Below, piece after piece: positions 1-11,650 of a stretch of DNA of 64,000 nucleotides; positions within the stretch are counted from its first letter, which is position 1, and each line of letters opens with the position of its first letter. Source of the stretch: Laburnicola sp. R22_1 (lineage: Eukaryota; Ascomycota; Dothideomycetes; Pleosporales; Didymosphaeriaceae). The stretch covers positions 434,001-498,000 of the forward strand of contig JACONQ010000014.1 in the NCBI GenBank assembly GCA_014281115.1. Reading direction: 5' to 3'. The notes beneath the pieces are model-generated. The model saw only the letters and a program-made list of their open reading frames with translations, was not told the origin of the DNA and ran no database searches. The position numbers were made by a program, and so were the translations under genes.

Positions 1-816
1 CATCGTGGGCTGCTGTCGCGGGAGCATTGATGGGGCCGGGGGAGCAGGATATGTTGTGCCGGAGCCGTAGCCATGCAGTGTTGGCATGTGTCCTTGGGCG
101 AGAAATCTTATGTTTCGTTGAACATCTTCCTGGGCTGAGCCAGGTGTCGGTGTCTGGTTCTGCATCAACGGATGGCCCCATGACGAGCCCATGTCACCTG
201 AACTCGTGGCCGCAGGATACCCGCCAGCGTTTGCAAAGTGACCAGCGTAGGGAGAAGGGCCTGCGTTAGTGGTTGGCGGTGGTGGGTATTGGCTTACCGG
301 CGCTGCTAGTGCTGCTGGTGCTGCTGTATCGGAGTTTCCTCTGAAAGGCGAGCTCGAGAAGGTCACATCCGTCGGCCGATCCAAGGCCCTCGCATCCCCA
401 GCTGCTGCTCCTGTCCCCCCGCTGTCTGTCCCAACCGACTCCTGGACCAAAGCGTCGTACGCTTTCCGTGTATCTTTCAGGTCCATCTGCGCCAATCTCG
501 CCTTGTGGACCCGACAGTTCCTCCAATTCACCAGGTGCTGCCAATCCTTGTCCGCAAACTCCACCATCTCATCGAAGGGGCCGACATTGTTCTTACCTTT
601 GAAATGCCGAAGGAGTGGGGGCAGAACGCCACCCACGAGCCCCTCGGCAGCAGCCTCCTCGTCGAGCATTGCGTTGATGGAGTGCAGTGCCGCCTGCGAG
701 CGCGACATGGTCGCCGCCCATGGGCCCGGAGCGGGTGGAGACGCCAGTGCTGCTCGCACCCTGTCTGCCAAGCCCATGGGGCTGCTTCCGGAAGTGTTGC
801 GGGATGGTGATGCCAT
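1..816 (-). CDS. Unrecognised protein, N-terminal 272 residues; continues past the left edge
   Basis: From an ATG at 816 the minus strand is open without a stop to base 1, giving 272 codons; the C-terminus lies outside the window. Residues about 30-95 look structured (acidic and amphipathic, with the string MSRSQAALHSINAMLDEEA near the start and a Trp-rich part containing DKDWQHLVNWRNCR). From about residue 110 the protein turns into Ala/Pro/Ser/Gly-rich low complexity. I do not recognise the family. No splice junction is needed in the visible part. Sense strand and continuity are supported by the absence of stops over 816 bases. The plus-strand open frames over the same DNA look like shadows because they encode only low-complexity sequence. 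Confidence 0.6.
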   Translation of the reverse strand, partial: MASPSRNTSGSSPMGLADRVRAALASPPAPGPWAATMSRSQAALHSINAMLDEEAAAEGLVGGVLPPLLRHFKGKNNVGPFDEMVEFADKDWQHLVNWRNCRVHKARLAQMDLKDTRKAYDALVQESVGTDSGGTGAAAGDARALDRPTDVTFSSSPFRGNSDTAAPAALAAPVSQYPPPPTTNAGPSPYAGHFANAGGYPAATSSGDMGSSWGHPLMQNQTPTPGSAQEDVQRNIRFLAQGHMPTLHGYGSGTTYPAPPAPSMLPRQQPTM

Positions 817-1223
817 GGTGCGTGGTGGTGGCGATTGATCGGGCGGTGCAGTTGAAGTCAAAACGTCAAAGGTTGAGGGTGAGAGTGCGACAGACGAGTG
901 GAGTTCGGAGCTGTTTATGTAATCGGAAGAGTTTTCAGTGAAAGCAGTGCCTTCCCAAAAAGTGCCTCTAGCGTTGCCTTTCCCAGATAAATTGCGCAAG
1001 ACCTGGTATCAGCGAAGACGAAGGTGAATAGCACATTCTGTGAACAAGATAACCTTGACGGTACAGATGACTATATGTTCCTCTACAAGTTTTGTACATT
1101 TCTATTTAACTATCCCACGTCTTGGATGAACAGTGAAGGATTATACAAGGGAGAGAGGCGCCAAGCCTGCAGCCGTGAACAATCCCTCACGTGACACCAT
1201 TCCACCACCACATCCCCATTCTC
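817..1223. other. Intergenic: promoter of the left-edge gene and 3' side of the next gene
   Basis: About 400 bases between two minus-strand genes. I see no supportable coding exon, RNA gene or repeat. It should hold the promoter of the gene starting at 816 and the 3' untranslated region of the gene ending at 1224. Confidence 0.5.
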
Positions 1224-2621
1224 CTACTCTGGAGAAGGTTCACCCCTCTTCGACAATTCCTTCTTGATAGCTTCGATCCTTGCCTCATGAGCCTTGATCT
1301 TTGACGAGACCTCTTTCCGCTCGGCACGCTCCTCCGTGCACCGAATAATGACCTCTTTCGAATGCTTCTTCGTAGATTGTTTGGCCTCTGCTTTCTTCTT
1401 CTCCATAACGTCCCCAAGAACATCGCGTCTCTCGTGCCAGTCGTGCACTTCATCTCGAAGTTGCTTGACTGCTTCGCGGAGGATGGGAGTTGGGAAGTTT
1501 TTAGAGGCCCGGGCAGTGATATTGGAGGCTACCTTGCTTTGGAGGTATGGGTATTTGGTTATCACGCTTGTGCCTCTCTGTAGAGTCTTTGAGTTTCCGC
1601 GTGGTGACTGTGAGGCGGTTGGTGGCGCGGGTGATGGACGAGGTGCAGATGTGATGGAAGGTGTTGGCGAAGCGTCGATGGGCAAAGCGGGAGTCATCGC
1701 GTTTAGTGTTGTTGCGCGGCTAATGGCGCGAACGGGCTCAGTGCGATGCTTCTTTGGAGAGTCTGCACGATCCTCGCCGTTGCTCTTGCGTTTCGTGGGT
1801 GGGGAAGCAGCTTGCTCCAATGGAGCGGCACGAGATCGCTGCTCTTGCTGTTCTCGCTGTTGCTGCTCCGCTCGTGCTTTGAGATGCTTCTCTCGGGCCT
1901 CCTCAATTGCCTTCTGCTGCTGCTCTCGTCTGAGTTCCATCTCCCGCTGCTGCTGCGCTCGCACTTTGAGTTCCATCTCGCGAGCTTTCTTCTCAGCCAT
2001 CTGCCTCCTCTCTCGCGCTTCGTGCTGTGCTTTATTCTTCTCTATGTCTTCTAGACGTGCTTTCGCCTCAACTACTTGCGAAACTCTGTACTCCTTCTGC
2101 AGTCGGCCCGCAAATCCCTTCCTCCTCGCCTCCTCGCGAAAGATGAACCCACACTCCGTGTTCATGGCTCCCGAGCTGTCAAAGTCGTCATCGGTGGTAT
2201 GAACCTGCGCAACAGCTTCGAGCGCAAACTGGGCGGCGCTCTCGTATCCCTGGTCGCGAAGCCATTTCTCAGCGTATCCGGGATCTGAGATCTCGATGTT
2301 TTTTTCGATGTCTCCAAACGTGCTCCAACCACCGTTATGGTCGAAAGTATGCTGAGTCGCCGCAGGAAGTTCTTGTTGAGTTACGCCAGGGTTACCCATC
2401 ATCTCCTGAAGCGTCGGAGTGACATTGTCCAGCAGAGCCATCTGGTCCTGGAACTTCATCGCGTCCACCTCCTGCTGAGCTCGTCCAGGTTGAACTATCG
2501 GGTGGAAGTTTTGTATAGGCGGGGTGCGTTGCTGATGCTCGCTCGAAGCGCTGTCGTTGACGTGAGGAGTATGGGACGGCACCCGATGGTTCGAGCTGCC
2601 CGTCTGATGGTGCTGATACAT
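1224..2621 (-). CDS. Unrecognised coiled-coil protein with basic nuclear-type motif, about 465 aa
   Basis: A single open frame. The first in-frame ATG is at 2621; the frame stays open upstream to about 2744 but has no ATG there, so either 2621 is the start or an unseen upstream exon exists. Residues about 184-262 form a highly charged Glu/Gln/Arg/Lys coiled coil (runs of EMELRREQQQKAIEEAREK type). Around 265-285 there is a basic cluster (PTKRKS ... SPKKHRTEP) that could be a nuclear signal. A Ser/Pro/Thr-rich linker follows, then a second amphipathic helical stretch at about 378-458 (HDWHERRDVLGDVMEKKK). No catalytic motif is visible. The architecture suggests a nuclear structural or regulatory protein, but I cannot name a family. 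Confidence 0.6.
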   Translation of the reverse strand: MYQHHQTGSSNHRVPSHTPHVNDSASSEHQQRTPPIQNFHPIVQPGRAQQEVDAMKFQDQMALLDNVTPTLQEMMGNPGVTQQELPAATQHTFDHNGGWSTFGDIEKNIEISDPGYAEKWLRDQGYESAAQFALEAVAQVHTTDDDFDSSGAMNTECGFIFREEARRKGFAGRLQKEYRVSQVVEAKARLEDIEKNKAQHEARERRQMAEKKAREMELKVRAQQQREMELRREQQQKAIEEAREKHLKARAEQQQREQQEQRSRAAPLEQAASPPTKRKSNGEDRADSPKKHRTEPVRAISRATTLNAMTPALPIDASPTPSITSAPRPSPAPPTASQSPRGNSKTLQRGTSVITKYPYLQSKVASNITARASKNFPTPILREAVKQLRDEVHDWHERRDVLGDVMEKKKAEAKQSTKKHSKEVIIRCTEERAERKEVSSKIKAHEARIEAIKKELSKRGEPSPE

Positions 2622-3454
2622 CGTGTATGCGAGGTAAGGCGAGGTAACGAGGTTGCGTAGAGCTTGAACGAGAATGTGTGCTGCGAGAGGTTGCGCTGGG
2701 CCGCTCAGGTGAAGTTGAGGTTGAGCTGGCACGCTGTGGGTGATTTATGCCCGAAGTGCGAGTGCGCAGAAGTTTTATTAAGAGGCTCGCTATTGAGGTC
2801 ATTTTACGGCCTTGGCTTACCATAGTACAATATTAAACCTGGGGGTGAAAAGTAGGTGGGCATTGTGAGACAGTGAAGGGTGAATAGGAGGGTGCGTATT
2901 GTGCGTTCATATTGTGAAACAGGACGTTGGAACAGTGCGTCTCGCCTGTGATCTCGAATTTACGAGTAAATGTTTCATCTTATCAGGCTACTCGCTGTGG
3001 CCTTGCTGTGGGGTCGCAAGAACACATCTGGGAGGTTGCGACCTGCGCAGCGGCTTCTACCACCACAGCTACTTGTGCCGTCGACTCTCGTCCGCTAACA
3101 CTCATGAGCAATGATCATATTGGTAATTTTCACGTCACATTTATTATGCTCCTCAATCATTCAGGTCTATAGATTTGCATTATGTGTCGGCAGCAGCCTC
3201 TCCGAGTTTTCGACTATCGCTATACAACGAACGCCCATGCGCGACATACAAGAGCCACAAAAGAAAAGTATTTACAACCACCAGTACAATAGGCAGTCGA
3301 AGCTTCAGGCAACCTCCTGCAATCTAACAGACAGTCAAAGCTTCAGACAACCTCCATCCTTTGTCAACACCATATTGGAATTTTGGCAATAAACAAGCCG
3401 AACCACACAAGTCCAACAAGTCAAGCACAGAATATTCAACAAGCCAGGTTGCCT
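2622..3454. other. Intergenic, no gene seen
   Basis: About 830 bases between two minus-strand genes. A short alternative frame at 2392-2823 overlaps the gene to the left and is Ser/Thr/Arg-rich low complexity; I regard it as a shadow. The ATG at 2823 is followed at once by a GTAAGC donor-like string, which leaves room for a tiny upstream exon, but no frame-compatible join was found. Confidence 0.4.
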
Positions 3455-5585
3455 TTAAACAAACTTGCCGGAGGCAGGGCTCTCGAGCTTGATCTTTGTA
3501 GACTGGCTCTTGGCCGGCGTCACGGGCTTGGCTGGAGATGAGGGCAAGACCTTTTCAGCGGACTCGTTGTTTTCAGCGGACTCGTTCTTTTCGTCGGACT
3601 CGTTCTTCGCCGGGGCTGCGTTCTTGGTAGGTGAGGGTGTTTCTTCATTCTCATCATCAGCACTGTCACCGCCGGTACCCTCTGGGGCACGAGCGAGTTC
3701 CAAGAGCTCAAGATCATCTTGAGACAGGTTATTAGAGCGGTCGCCGTCGGTTCCATCTTTGCTAGCAGCAGCACGACCAGTGACTGGACTTCCTTCGCCG
3801 GCATCGGCCATCTCAACATCAGTATCGGCTGTTGCAGCGGGCGTGGCAGATGGTTTGCTACCCTTGGCCAGCTCCTCGTGCGGATTTACTCCGTTTGCCC
3901 AGGCTTTGGCGATAAGATGAATCTGCGAGACGGGAATATGGACCTCGTTATTGGCGGCCCACTCCACGCATTGGGTAAAGGCGCCTTTGTGAATTCCCTC
4001 TGGAAACTTGATGAGATCGGTGAGGAGGCCCATGACCGGGAAATCCTTGCCGCCGTCCTTCATTCGGATAGCATCGGTGGCAGCGGCGTCGTTAGCCTTT
4101 AAGAAGAATGGAGACCATTGATTCTCCCAGCCCGCACCATTCTGCTCCCGGCCGCGACGAATGGCCGTCGTCATTCGCACACTACACGTATTTCGTTGGT
4201 AGCCGGTTGGTTTAATAACTCGATACTCATTCAGCACGTTGGTGATCTCGAAAGGCCCCCAGCCACGCGAGTAGAGGCGGAGCGCGACGATCGGGCGCAA
4301 AGTTGAATTAAAGAAGAAGACGATGAGCTCATGGTCATTTAGTGGCATCCTCGGAAGCTGGGCATCTTGCGGTGGGATCTTGCCCGTCAGATCGTGCGTA
4401 GGCTTCTTGTTGATCATGTTGCTCGACTTGCGTGGACTAGGCGTGTCTGGGACCAGGAAGGTCTGAGTGATTCCCGTGGGCAGGCTTCCCTACAGGCGAT
4501 CTGATCAGTTCCCATACAGTGTGTTACGATAGAATACAACTTACAGTACTAGCGGGCGTAGGAAGGTTACCAACTCCAAGCCGGGAGCTACCAGGAATCG
4601 AGACGGTCAGTTGCTGCTTGCGGGCCGCAGTGTGGACCAACCCGTCGATGCGAGAATTGAGCCGGGCATTCTCCCGCTCAAGGTCGTCTATGCGGTGCAC
4701 CATATCACCGACGTATCCGTACAGCTGCTCATTCATCTTCGTGGCTTCGACAACAAGTCCACGGTAATGGTCAACTAGCATGCGTGAGTTGCGCTCATAG
4801 ACAGAAGAGGCAAGCTTACCCATCTTCTCATGACCTTTCATTCCTTGTTTCAAGTTGGACACGTCGTTGAGGAGAGTTCTGAGCTGGCTCGGGTCGATCG
4901 TGGTGCCTTGTGGTGTTGACATAGCTTGCGAGCCGAACGGCGACCCAGATTCAACCTGCGGGTAGAATGAACCGTGAGCTTGCCAGCTGAACCCCGATCC
5001 AGAGTCAACTTGCGGGTACAATGAACCGTCCATCTTGGTCGAGACTTTGTTTTGATGTTTAGGCGTGGACGGGGCGAGCTGAAAGTAACCGGTGCGAGGC
5101 TCCGTTTGCGCGCTGGCGCCGAATGTGAATCCCGCGTTCTTTCCAAGCTTGGGAGGCTCCGTTACCCGGGCACTGAGGTCTTTCATTTGCTTACGCAAGC
5201 GCTCGAACGTCGGGCACGTGATATCTACGGTGTGCTTAACGACCGGCTTCTTGACGATGGTGAAAGCATCTCCGGCCTCTCGGTCGGACTCGGAGCAGGC
5301 GGTTAGGGTGCTGGGTGCCCTGGGGTATGGTGAGATTGCGGGGTTCTCTCCAGAGACAAGAGTCTGTATGGAAACATTAGCTGGTGCTTCTAGGTACCTT
5401 AGGTAGTCGTGGGCAATGCTTACTTTCGCGCGCTTAGGTTGAGACTGTTCAGCCAGAGCTACCAGCACGTTGGCGGCCTCGGCCTCGGCCTGGCTGAAGC
5501 GTGCGGTAGACGCGTTTGGGGAGCTTGTTGGAGCAGCACGCTTCTTCGACGCCTGCGGCGCGGTCTTCTTTTGTCGGGGAGGCAT
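3455..5585 (-). CDS. Unrecognised nuclear-type protein, two exons joined, about 691 aa
   Basis: Two long open frames belong to one gene. Exon 1 is 5585..4545 and ends at a GTAAGT donor (4544). The acceptor is CTGTAG at 4490 and exon 2 is 4489..3455; the join is phase 0 and stays in frame through PTPAST/GSLPTG. Exon 1 starts MPPRQKKTAPQASKKR, a basic nuclear-type leader, and has a coiled coil near its end (HRIDDLERENARLNSRIDGL). Exon 2 carries a compact region with many aromatics (HELIVFFFNSTLRPIVALRL) and ends in an acidic tail with repeats of NESAE/NESDE and SP/TP sites. A 60-base stretch, 5423..5364, has GTAAGC donor, GCTAATG branch and CATACAG acceptor and may be a further in-frame intron (671 aa if removed). 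A weaker 45-base candidate is 4819..4775. Family unknown. Confidence 0.65.
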
Positions 5586-8566
5586 TGTTGTCGCTTTGCT
5601 GTTCGCAATGTTAGCAGAGTTCTGCTAGTAACGCGAACAGGCAAAACTGGGGGGGGTGGAGTGAGAACGGATTGAAGGCTGGCGGACGGTCTTTTCAAGT
5701 AGCCTCTGATTACGTGATCGGCCCAGTGAAGTGAAAGTGAACTGCTAACCTATCGGGTGGGCCCTTCGGTGAGCCCTTCGGCGAGGACTTTGGTGAGCAT
5801 TACGGTGAAGAGGAACTGGGCCGCCGTTTGTGTGGCTCTCGCAGAAGAGCACAGCGAAGGCTACCGCTAACGGGCGGCGCACTCAAGATTCAGTTGAGCG
5901 CTTGAGAACCGGGACCAAGGAAAATTTGCGTCTCCAGAGGCCCTCGAAAAGTACACGCTAGACTCTGGATTAAATAACTCTGCGATGACGTTGCAGTAGA
6001 TGTAGATCTGTCCAAAGCGAGTGAGAATCTCGGGATGAAGAAGCGTGAGTCAAAGGCGACAAACGGGACTCTGAAGCAAAAGACGTCACCTCTCGAACTA
6101 ATACAGAGCCTGGTCATTGTAGTACCTATTCTATGGTTCCTAAGTACTCTCAACTCTCATCAGTCCTTCGGATGGGAGCAGTCATATGGGAAAATGCCCC
6201 GAGCTGAGCCGCGCCGCTTGACGCAGCAGTACGCCCTCGGAACACCGACTAGCACCCACCAATGCAGCCATCGTTTCGTATACTCGCCAATTTGAAGCCC
6301 TAGACCATAGTCAGCACACAAAGGTGAATGAGATGACTGTTACGGTAGGTACTAGAACAAAGGTTCAATCACCGTGTTACTCCAGCATGGATAACACAAA
6401 GGCTACATGTACTCAGACTTTGATCTTGCGCCCGTATATTGCTGTAGACTAGGTACAGCCTCTGGACTTGATCATAAATGAGCATGGTAGAGGAAATTTT
6501 CGTCGTTTCAACTTCTCCACGTGGACGATTGTGTATATAAAAATGTCGCTTTACCTTTTTCAATGCGTTTTCAGCACACCCACAGCTTTCCCTTACAGCG
6601 TTGTACCGTATACCAAAAGGTCTGCGATGTTTCTCTTCCTGATGCAAAAATGTCGTAGCTCACATGGTCTTCTTGCTTTACACTCTCTTGCATTGCACAG
6701 TCGTTTTCTAAAATAGAAGCCAGGCAGATGAAATGTGTCTCTTAGCTGGCCGTTCAAAAACGACCGCAGACTTCGTCGATGTGCTAGAGACATCTTTTTT
6801 TCCTCGCTAGAAAACTATAATGTCGAATTAAAAAGATCGTCGAGCATACCATGTCTGAGTCGCGGGTTTCCGAAAGAACTGCCAAAATCCTAATAGAGCC
6901 AAGCTATGCCTTGTGCAGGTTCAAAGCTCAGCGGAAATCAGGTTAGCAAGCACTCGATGAACGAAGTGATACGGGAATCGTAAAACGTCTCCACTGAAGT
7001 TAACAATGCAATATTGGAGATGGAGCGATGCTTGGTGGCCGGATAAAACAACCCTCGTCCCCATTGCGGATCTCTCTTTACCACACACACCCACACGCAC
7101 ATTGGTGTCGAACATTGATAGGCATCATAAAACCACAGTGTCGAAATCATGGGAGATTTCTCGCGCCCTCCAAAAATAAGCTTGCAGCAATCCATGTTCG
7201 AATCTTTCCGCTTCGGCCACTAATTTCCCTCTGACGCACGCATCAAAAGGATTCCTGTCCTTTTGGTCCGGGTCCCTCTTGCAAAATTTCTGGCTAAAAA
7301 GCTGTATGTGCGAGACCGGTGTTCCTTCAATGCGTCTCAAAATAAGCAATGGAACTCCCCGTAGCCTAACGTCCAACTCAATAAAATCTTCCCGCCATCA
7401 TCATCATCTGCGGTACAACAAGGGTCTACTTACCATGTGTTACCCCAGGATGAGCAATACAAAGGCGGATGTGCTTAAACCTTGGCTCTGTGGCTGCATA
7501 GCTCATATAAACAGCTTCGGAGTTCTAGTCCTAACACGTCGTTACAGAACCCTCACCGATCGAGGTCACGATATACGTAGACCACTTTGTCATTCAGCTC
7601 TCAAATTTGTATAAATACCCTTCGTTCAGCGGGTTTCTTCTTTTACTTCACGCTCAATGCGGCAGGTCTCGAGCTTCTCTAAAAGCCATAAGAAGATGTC
7701 GATGTGTTTACGAGCTTGGGCAGCCTGATAAAAGCCGCGTAAAACTGCCCAATGTACCAGGATTGCTTCACTGTCCATAATATACTGGCTATGGTGTCAT
7801 CGGATTGATGATCTCTATCCACGATGCCTGGAGATGGTGGATGTCCATGGTGAATCTAAGTGACGATTCTGGATGATATCCGTTAGAGACTGTCACTGAT
7901 GTCCATTAACCCCTCACGACAGAATTGTCTCTTTTGCAAATTGAATCAACAACAGATATGCCGTATATCCTTAATTGCCAACCATTATGCTTCTCATGAT
8001 CTATGAAAGGTTGAGTTGACTGCAGACGAAAATGTACGAATGAAATACTAGAGGCGACATAGATTTCTAAACAATTGCTAGATTCAGATAAGCATGTATA
8101 CATGAACAAAAGCACATCACGCACTTTTTAACGTAGTTCCCCCAATGATAATCCTGTCACAATACGAAACAAATACCCACAAGAGCTAAGCGTCGCAAAG
8201 CGATACCACATTTGTAAAAGTAAAAGTCATGGTAAGATTTTCGTTCGTTTTGTTGCTTGATCATAGCGACGTCGTTACGAACGAAAGGCGTTCAAGTAAC
8301 CCGAAAAAGCCAGTCTTCCATCTGATACGTGCGCTTCATTGCAACTTTTGCATCATTCAAAGAGTAGCAGGGGAACTCGTAGCATAAACTCAGGCTTAAG
8401 GAGGGACCTGTCCGTTGTTGCCTCTCTGCTGAGGAAAGTGTTGCGCTCCTTGGTCGCGCAGCAGATCACTTTCTCGATTGTCTTCGTAGTCTTATCGTCA
8501 TGCAATACCGCATCGAAGGGCAACTTTTCAGGCGTCGCAGAACCTGAATTTCATTTGAACATATCC
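5586..8566. other. Gene-poor stretch, no supportable gene
   Basis: Nearly 3 kb with only short unrelated open frames on both strands. Two weak signals stand out. The 24-mer at 6596-6619 recurs near 54639 with two transitions. A stretch at about 6369-6420 resembles about 7430-7480 (shared GTGTTAC, CCAG, ATG and ACAAAGGC blocks in the same order). Both could be traces of old mobile DNA. I see no intact element, no tRNA and no recognisable domain. Confidence 0.4.
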
Positions 8567-10364
8567 TCAATCCTGCAACTCCAACGCATCAACGATATAA
8601 TTAGCACTAAGCCAACCCGCATCTCCACTCCCATACACCCCAACAGTAAGCGTATTCGCCCCCACTTTAAACGCACTCGACGGCACGCTCCAAGTGTACA
8701 CGTCGCCCCAGCCGCGATACGCACCACGCGTAACGCCACGACTGTCAATGAGCACCTGCATTTTGTCAGCGACTTCGATTCCTCGTAGCGATCCGTACTG
8801 ACCGGTGCCCCTGGGTCGGCTCCTGTCCAGCTGTTCAGCTTCACGGACGGTCTTCCGCCCTTAAACGAAAGCGTCGTGCCGATGCGAAGAACATGCCCTT
8901 TGACCTGTTCCTGCGTCAGGGTAAATGATACTGTTGCCGCACTACCTTGCTTTGACCACAAGGCCATGGGGAAATCCGATGCCTTTGATTGACCAACCGT
9001 GAATGTCCCGCTCCAGTTGCTCATGCGTGTATCAGATGGGTGCATGCGCTCGATTTTGTCGCCGTTCTTTAATTCCGAAGGTTTGCCATCGAATTCACCA
9101 ATGCGCCAGATTACGGCTTTGTTGGCCTCCTTGGAAGCGATGTCCTTGGTGGCGGTCTGGCCGGCGGTAACCGTGACTGTCTCATTCGCTACAGGAAATT
9201 CTCCCTTGTATAGCCTCATACTGTACGACCCAGGCTTCATCAGCGGCGACGTGAATTTTCCTCCGCTGCTCTTGGTCCAGTACTGCGCATTCGCGTTGAA
9301 CCAGTGGACGACGTTTTCGAAACCGCTTGGTACGCCGGTGGCAGCGCCAGCCACCGATCCGCGGCCACTGGCAGGAACATAGCCTTGAATGCTAAGGTTG
9401 CTAAAGAAACTTGTATCGAGATTCTCTGAAGGCTTGGCGCTGGGCGATGTGAATGCCATAGCATAGGGTCCTTGAAGCCCAAGGCGCCATTTTTCTGTCC
9501 GCACGTGGCCAGAGTTCATATACCAGTAGAGTTCCTGATCGCTCGAGCCGGTCTGGCTGTTGATATCCCCCATGAAGGGGCCACTGGCGGAGGTTTCGTA
9601 CGCAGTACCTGGCATGATCATGCACACCTGTGCTTTCTGCACGGAATTAGTACCTCATAGAAGCACGATTGCAGTGACTTACAGATCCCGAAACACAGTG
9701 TACTTTGTCGTCGATAAAGCGGTCGGAGGTGTACATCTTACAACGCGTCTGTCCGTCCGAACACTTGAAGGTGTCCTTGCCCTCGAACGCAGTGCACCCG
9801 CGTGTATCGCCAACGTTTCCATGAACACCAGTCGGGAGCTCCGATGTCCTCAATCTTGCAAGCCAACGTAGCTCTCCAGGATTGACCTCGCCGGTTATGT
9901 AGGTGGCCATATATATTGTGGCTTCTCTGGGCTTTGCAACGAAGTAATGAGTTACCGGGAGGCCGGACGCCTTGACTGTGATTTTGACGTGGCCATTGAT
10001 AGTTTCGCCGGTGACAGTCGAGGTTCCCAAACCAGAGTTGATGGCTGATGCTTTACCGGTGCCCTGGTATTCAATGCCGTTGTATTTCAGGCTTGTGATG
10101 TCTCCGTTTGACCTGTGTATGCGTTAGATAGGCACTGTACCAAGTCACGAGTCTGAAGACTCGTCATGGGCCGAACTGTCCCATGATACAAGATTCTGTA
10201 TCCTAGCTCTTGGCTTAGCTGATGAGCACGCACCTATTCACTTCAAACACCAATCCACCATCCGTATCAACAATATACCTAGAAGTCGTCGACGTCAATC
10301 CAAACGCAGCGTTTGCGCCCTGGCTAAGCGCCAGAGCAGACACAGCATGAGCGAAGAGACGCAT
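8567..10364 (-). CDS. rglA: Secreted rhamnogalacturonan lyase, polysaccharide lyase family 4, 527 aa
   Basis: Four exons: 10364..10234, 10112..9683, 9636..8803 and 8755..8567. Introns are 121, 46 and 47 nt; the last uses a GTCAGT donor with a CTGAC branch. The product is 527 aa, the length I recall for Aspergillus PL4 enzymes. It has an N-terminal signal peptide (MRLFAHAVSALALSQGANA), a beta-rich lyase domain, a middle FnIII-like domain and a C-terminal jelly-roll carbohydrate-binding-type domain with SRGVTRGAYRGWGDVY. Lys169 (TRCKMYTSDRF) and His231 (YWYMNSGH) sit where the family's catalytic Lys and His are expected. The enzyme cleaves the rhamnose-galacturonic acid backbone of pectin by beta-elimination outside the cell. 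The third intron matters: without it the C-terminal domain is lost by frameshift. Symbol is by family, not by proven orthology. Confidence 0.9.
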
Positions 10365-11291
10365 TTTCGAGCAACAGCGTGAAATATTCAAACGGGCTGC
10401 TTCCGTTCAAGTACGTATAAAAAAATGGCACTGGGACTGGGAAAACGAATCGCGGATACAGTCTTGCACAATACCGTGATACTAGCGGCTATTAATTTTC
10501 CAGCTATCGGCTTCTCGCGCGAACCGAATCCATAATTATCCATATCATTCCGGCTGCTCTCACTCTACAACGGGCGATGAGTCTCGGATATATTGCTGTA
10601 TTTCCGAAGGAGGCATTAGATCTGCCGGGCTACTGTTTCGATTCTTGCTCGTGAGCATTTCAGTGACGGTAAGACATAGGTACACGCATAGCTATGTCGC
10701 TTGTAGCAGAATGCGTTGGTGGTGGAGATGATGGCGGCAACCGCGTGGGATGAGACGCAAGAATTACGAACGTGAGAGCGCGAGTGCCCTTGTTTTTCCT
10801 TGGTGTCCTGGTGTCCGCGCTAGACCCGATCCGTCGGCCACGTGACGAACGTAAACAGGAGTCAACACCACAACCACATTGCCTTCAGACTTGTCATCTT
10901 AGCCCGTAACCACCCGATTGCTATTTTCTTCACTTAGATTCCTGCCTCTTGGAATGCTTCCGCGTATTCTTTAAAACGCCTCCGACCAGGACCTATCCAA
11001 GCCCCCTCCGATAAACGATCCTCCGAATCCCCACCAACAAGCCCCCATGCCAACCTAATACCGCCCAAGCTGCCCATAAATATCACATATCCACATCCAC
11101 TTCGCCCAAATCCTACCACCCCCCACCATCAACACGTAGCAAACCAAACGTACACCTTACTATTATCTACTACAACACATCCGTCAAACACCCTTTTCTA
11201 CCCTTCACCTTTTACCCCCTAAACATGTTTGCGAACTCTCTCAAAAAGAAATTTATTAACAACCACCTAACACCACTTCCTCCTCCTAATT
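10365..11291. other. Intergenic: rhamnogalacturonan lyase promoter and unassigned sequence
   Basis: No intact gene. The minus frame at 10934-11119 ends in a plausible coding-like string (FKEYAEAFQEAGI) but is too short and unassignable. The stretch may hold the decayed 3' part of the cyclase relic next to it. Confidence 0.35.
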
Positions 11292-11650
11292 CTACTTTCC
11301 CATTGGCTGGACGATTGCGTGTTGAGCGCATGTGTCGGTGAAGATGTTCCGGGCTGTGGAGTGGATTTCATGCTGGATGGGCTTGCGGTTGTGGAAGGGG
11401 GGGTGCGGCACGTCGAGGGGGAGGTTGAGGGGGATTACTTGGCCTGTTTTGACGGTTGGGTGGGTCGTGGTGCGGATTCGTGTGGGGGCCAGGGCGTTGA
11501 GTCTTCCGAGCTGAGAGTAGGGATTAATACGGTGTTTGTGAATAAGAGTTTAGGAGGTACGTGCCTCGTCGCTGCCGCCCCAGAACCAGGCTGGGCCGGC
11601 TGGTGTTCCTGTGATGTGTGGTAGTGCGGAGCGTTTGGGAAAGGAGGCGT
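11292..11650 (-). pseudogene. Relic of a putative cyclase (kynurenine-formamidase-like fold)
   Basis: On the minus strand, 11510..11292 reads LGRLNALAPTRIRTTT, then TGQVIPLNLPLDVPHPPF and KPIQHEI, 72 codons to a stop. This matches the order of motifs I know from the N-terminal part of fungal cyclase-family proteins (LGRLN...TG..IPLN.PLD.P...F..EI). Upstream at 11647..11562 another frame reads FPKRSALPHITGTPAGPAWF, the usual lead-in of these proteins, followed by a donor-like GTACCT and a CTCTCAG acceptor. The two parts do not join in phase, and the catalytic His/Asp part of the domain is absent downstream. I read this as a truncated, frame-broken remnant. It lies on the same strand as the FAD monooxygenase next door, so the two may once have been a catabolic pair. 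Confidence 0.5.

Noticed and set aside
10934..11119. Short minus frame ending FKEYAEAFQEAGI as a separate gene
   Set aside because: Too short, no recognisable domain and no supporting splice signals; left as unassigned sequence.
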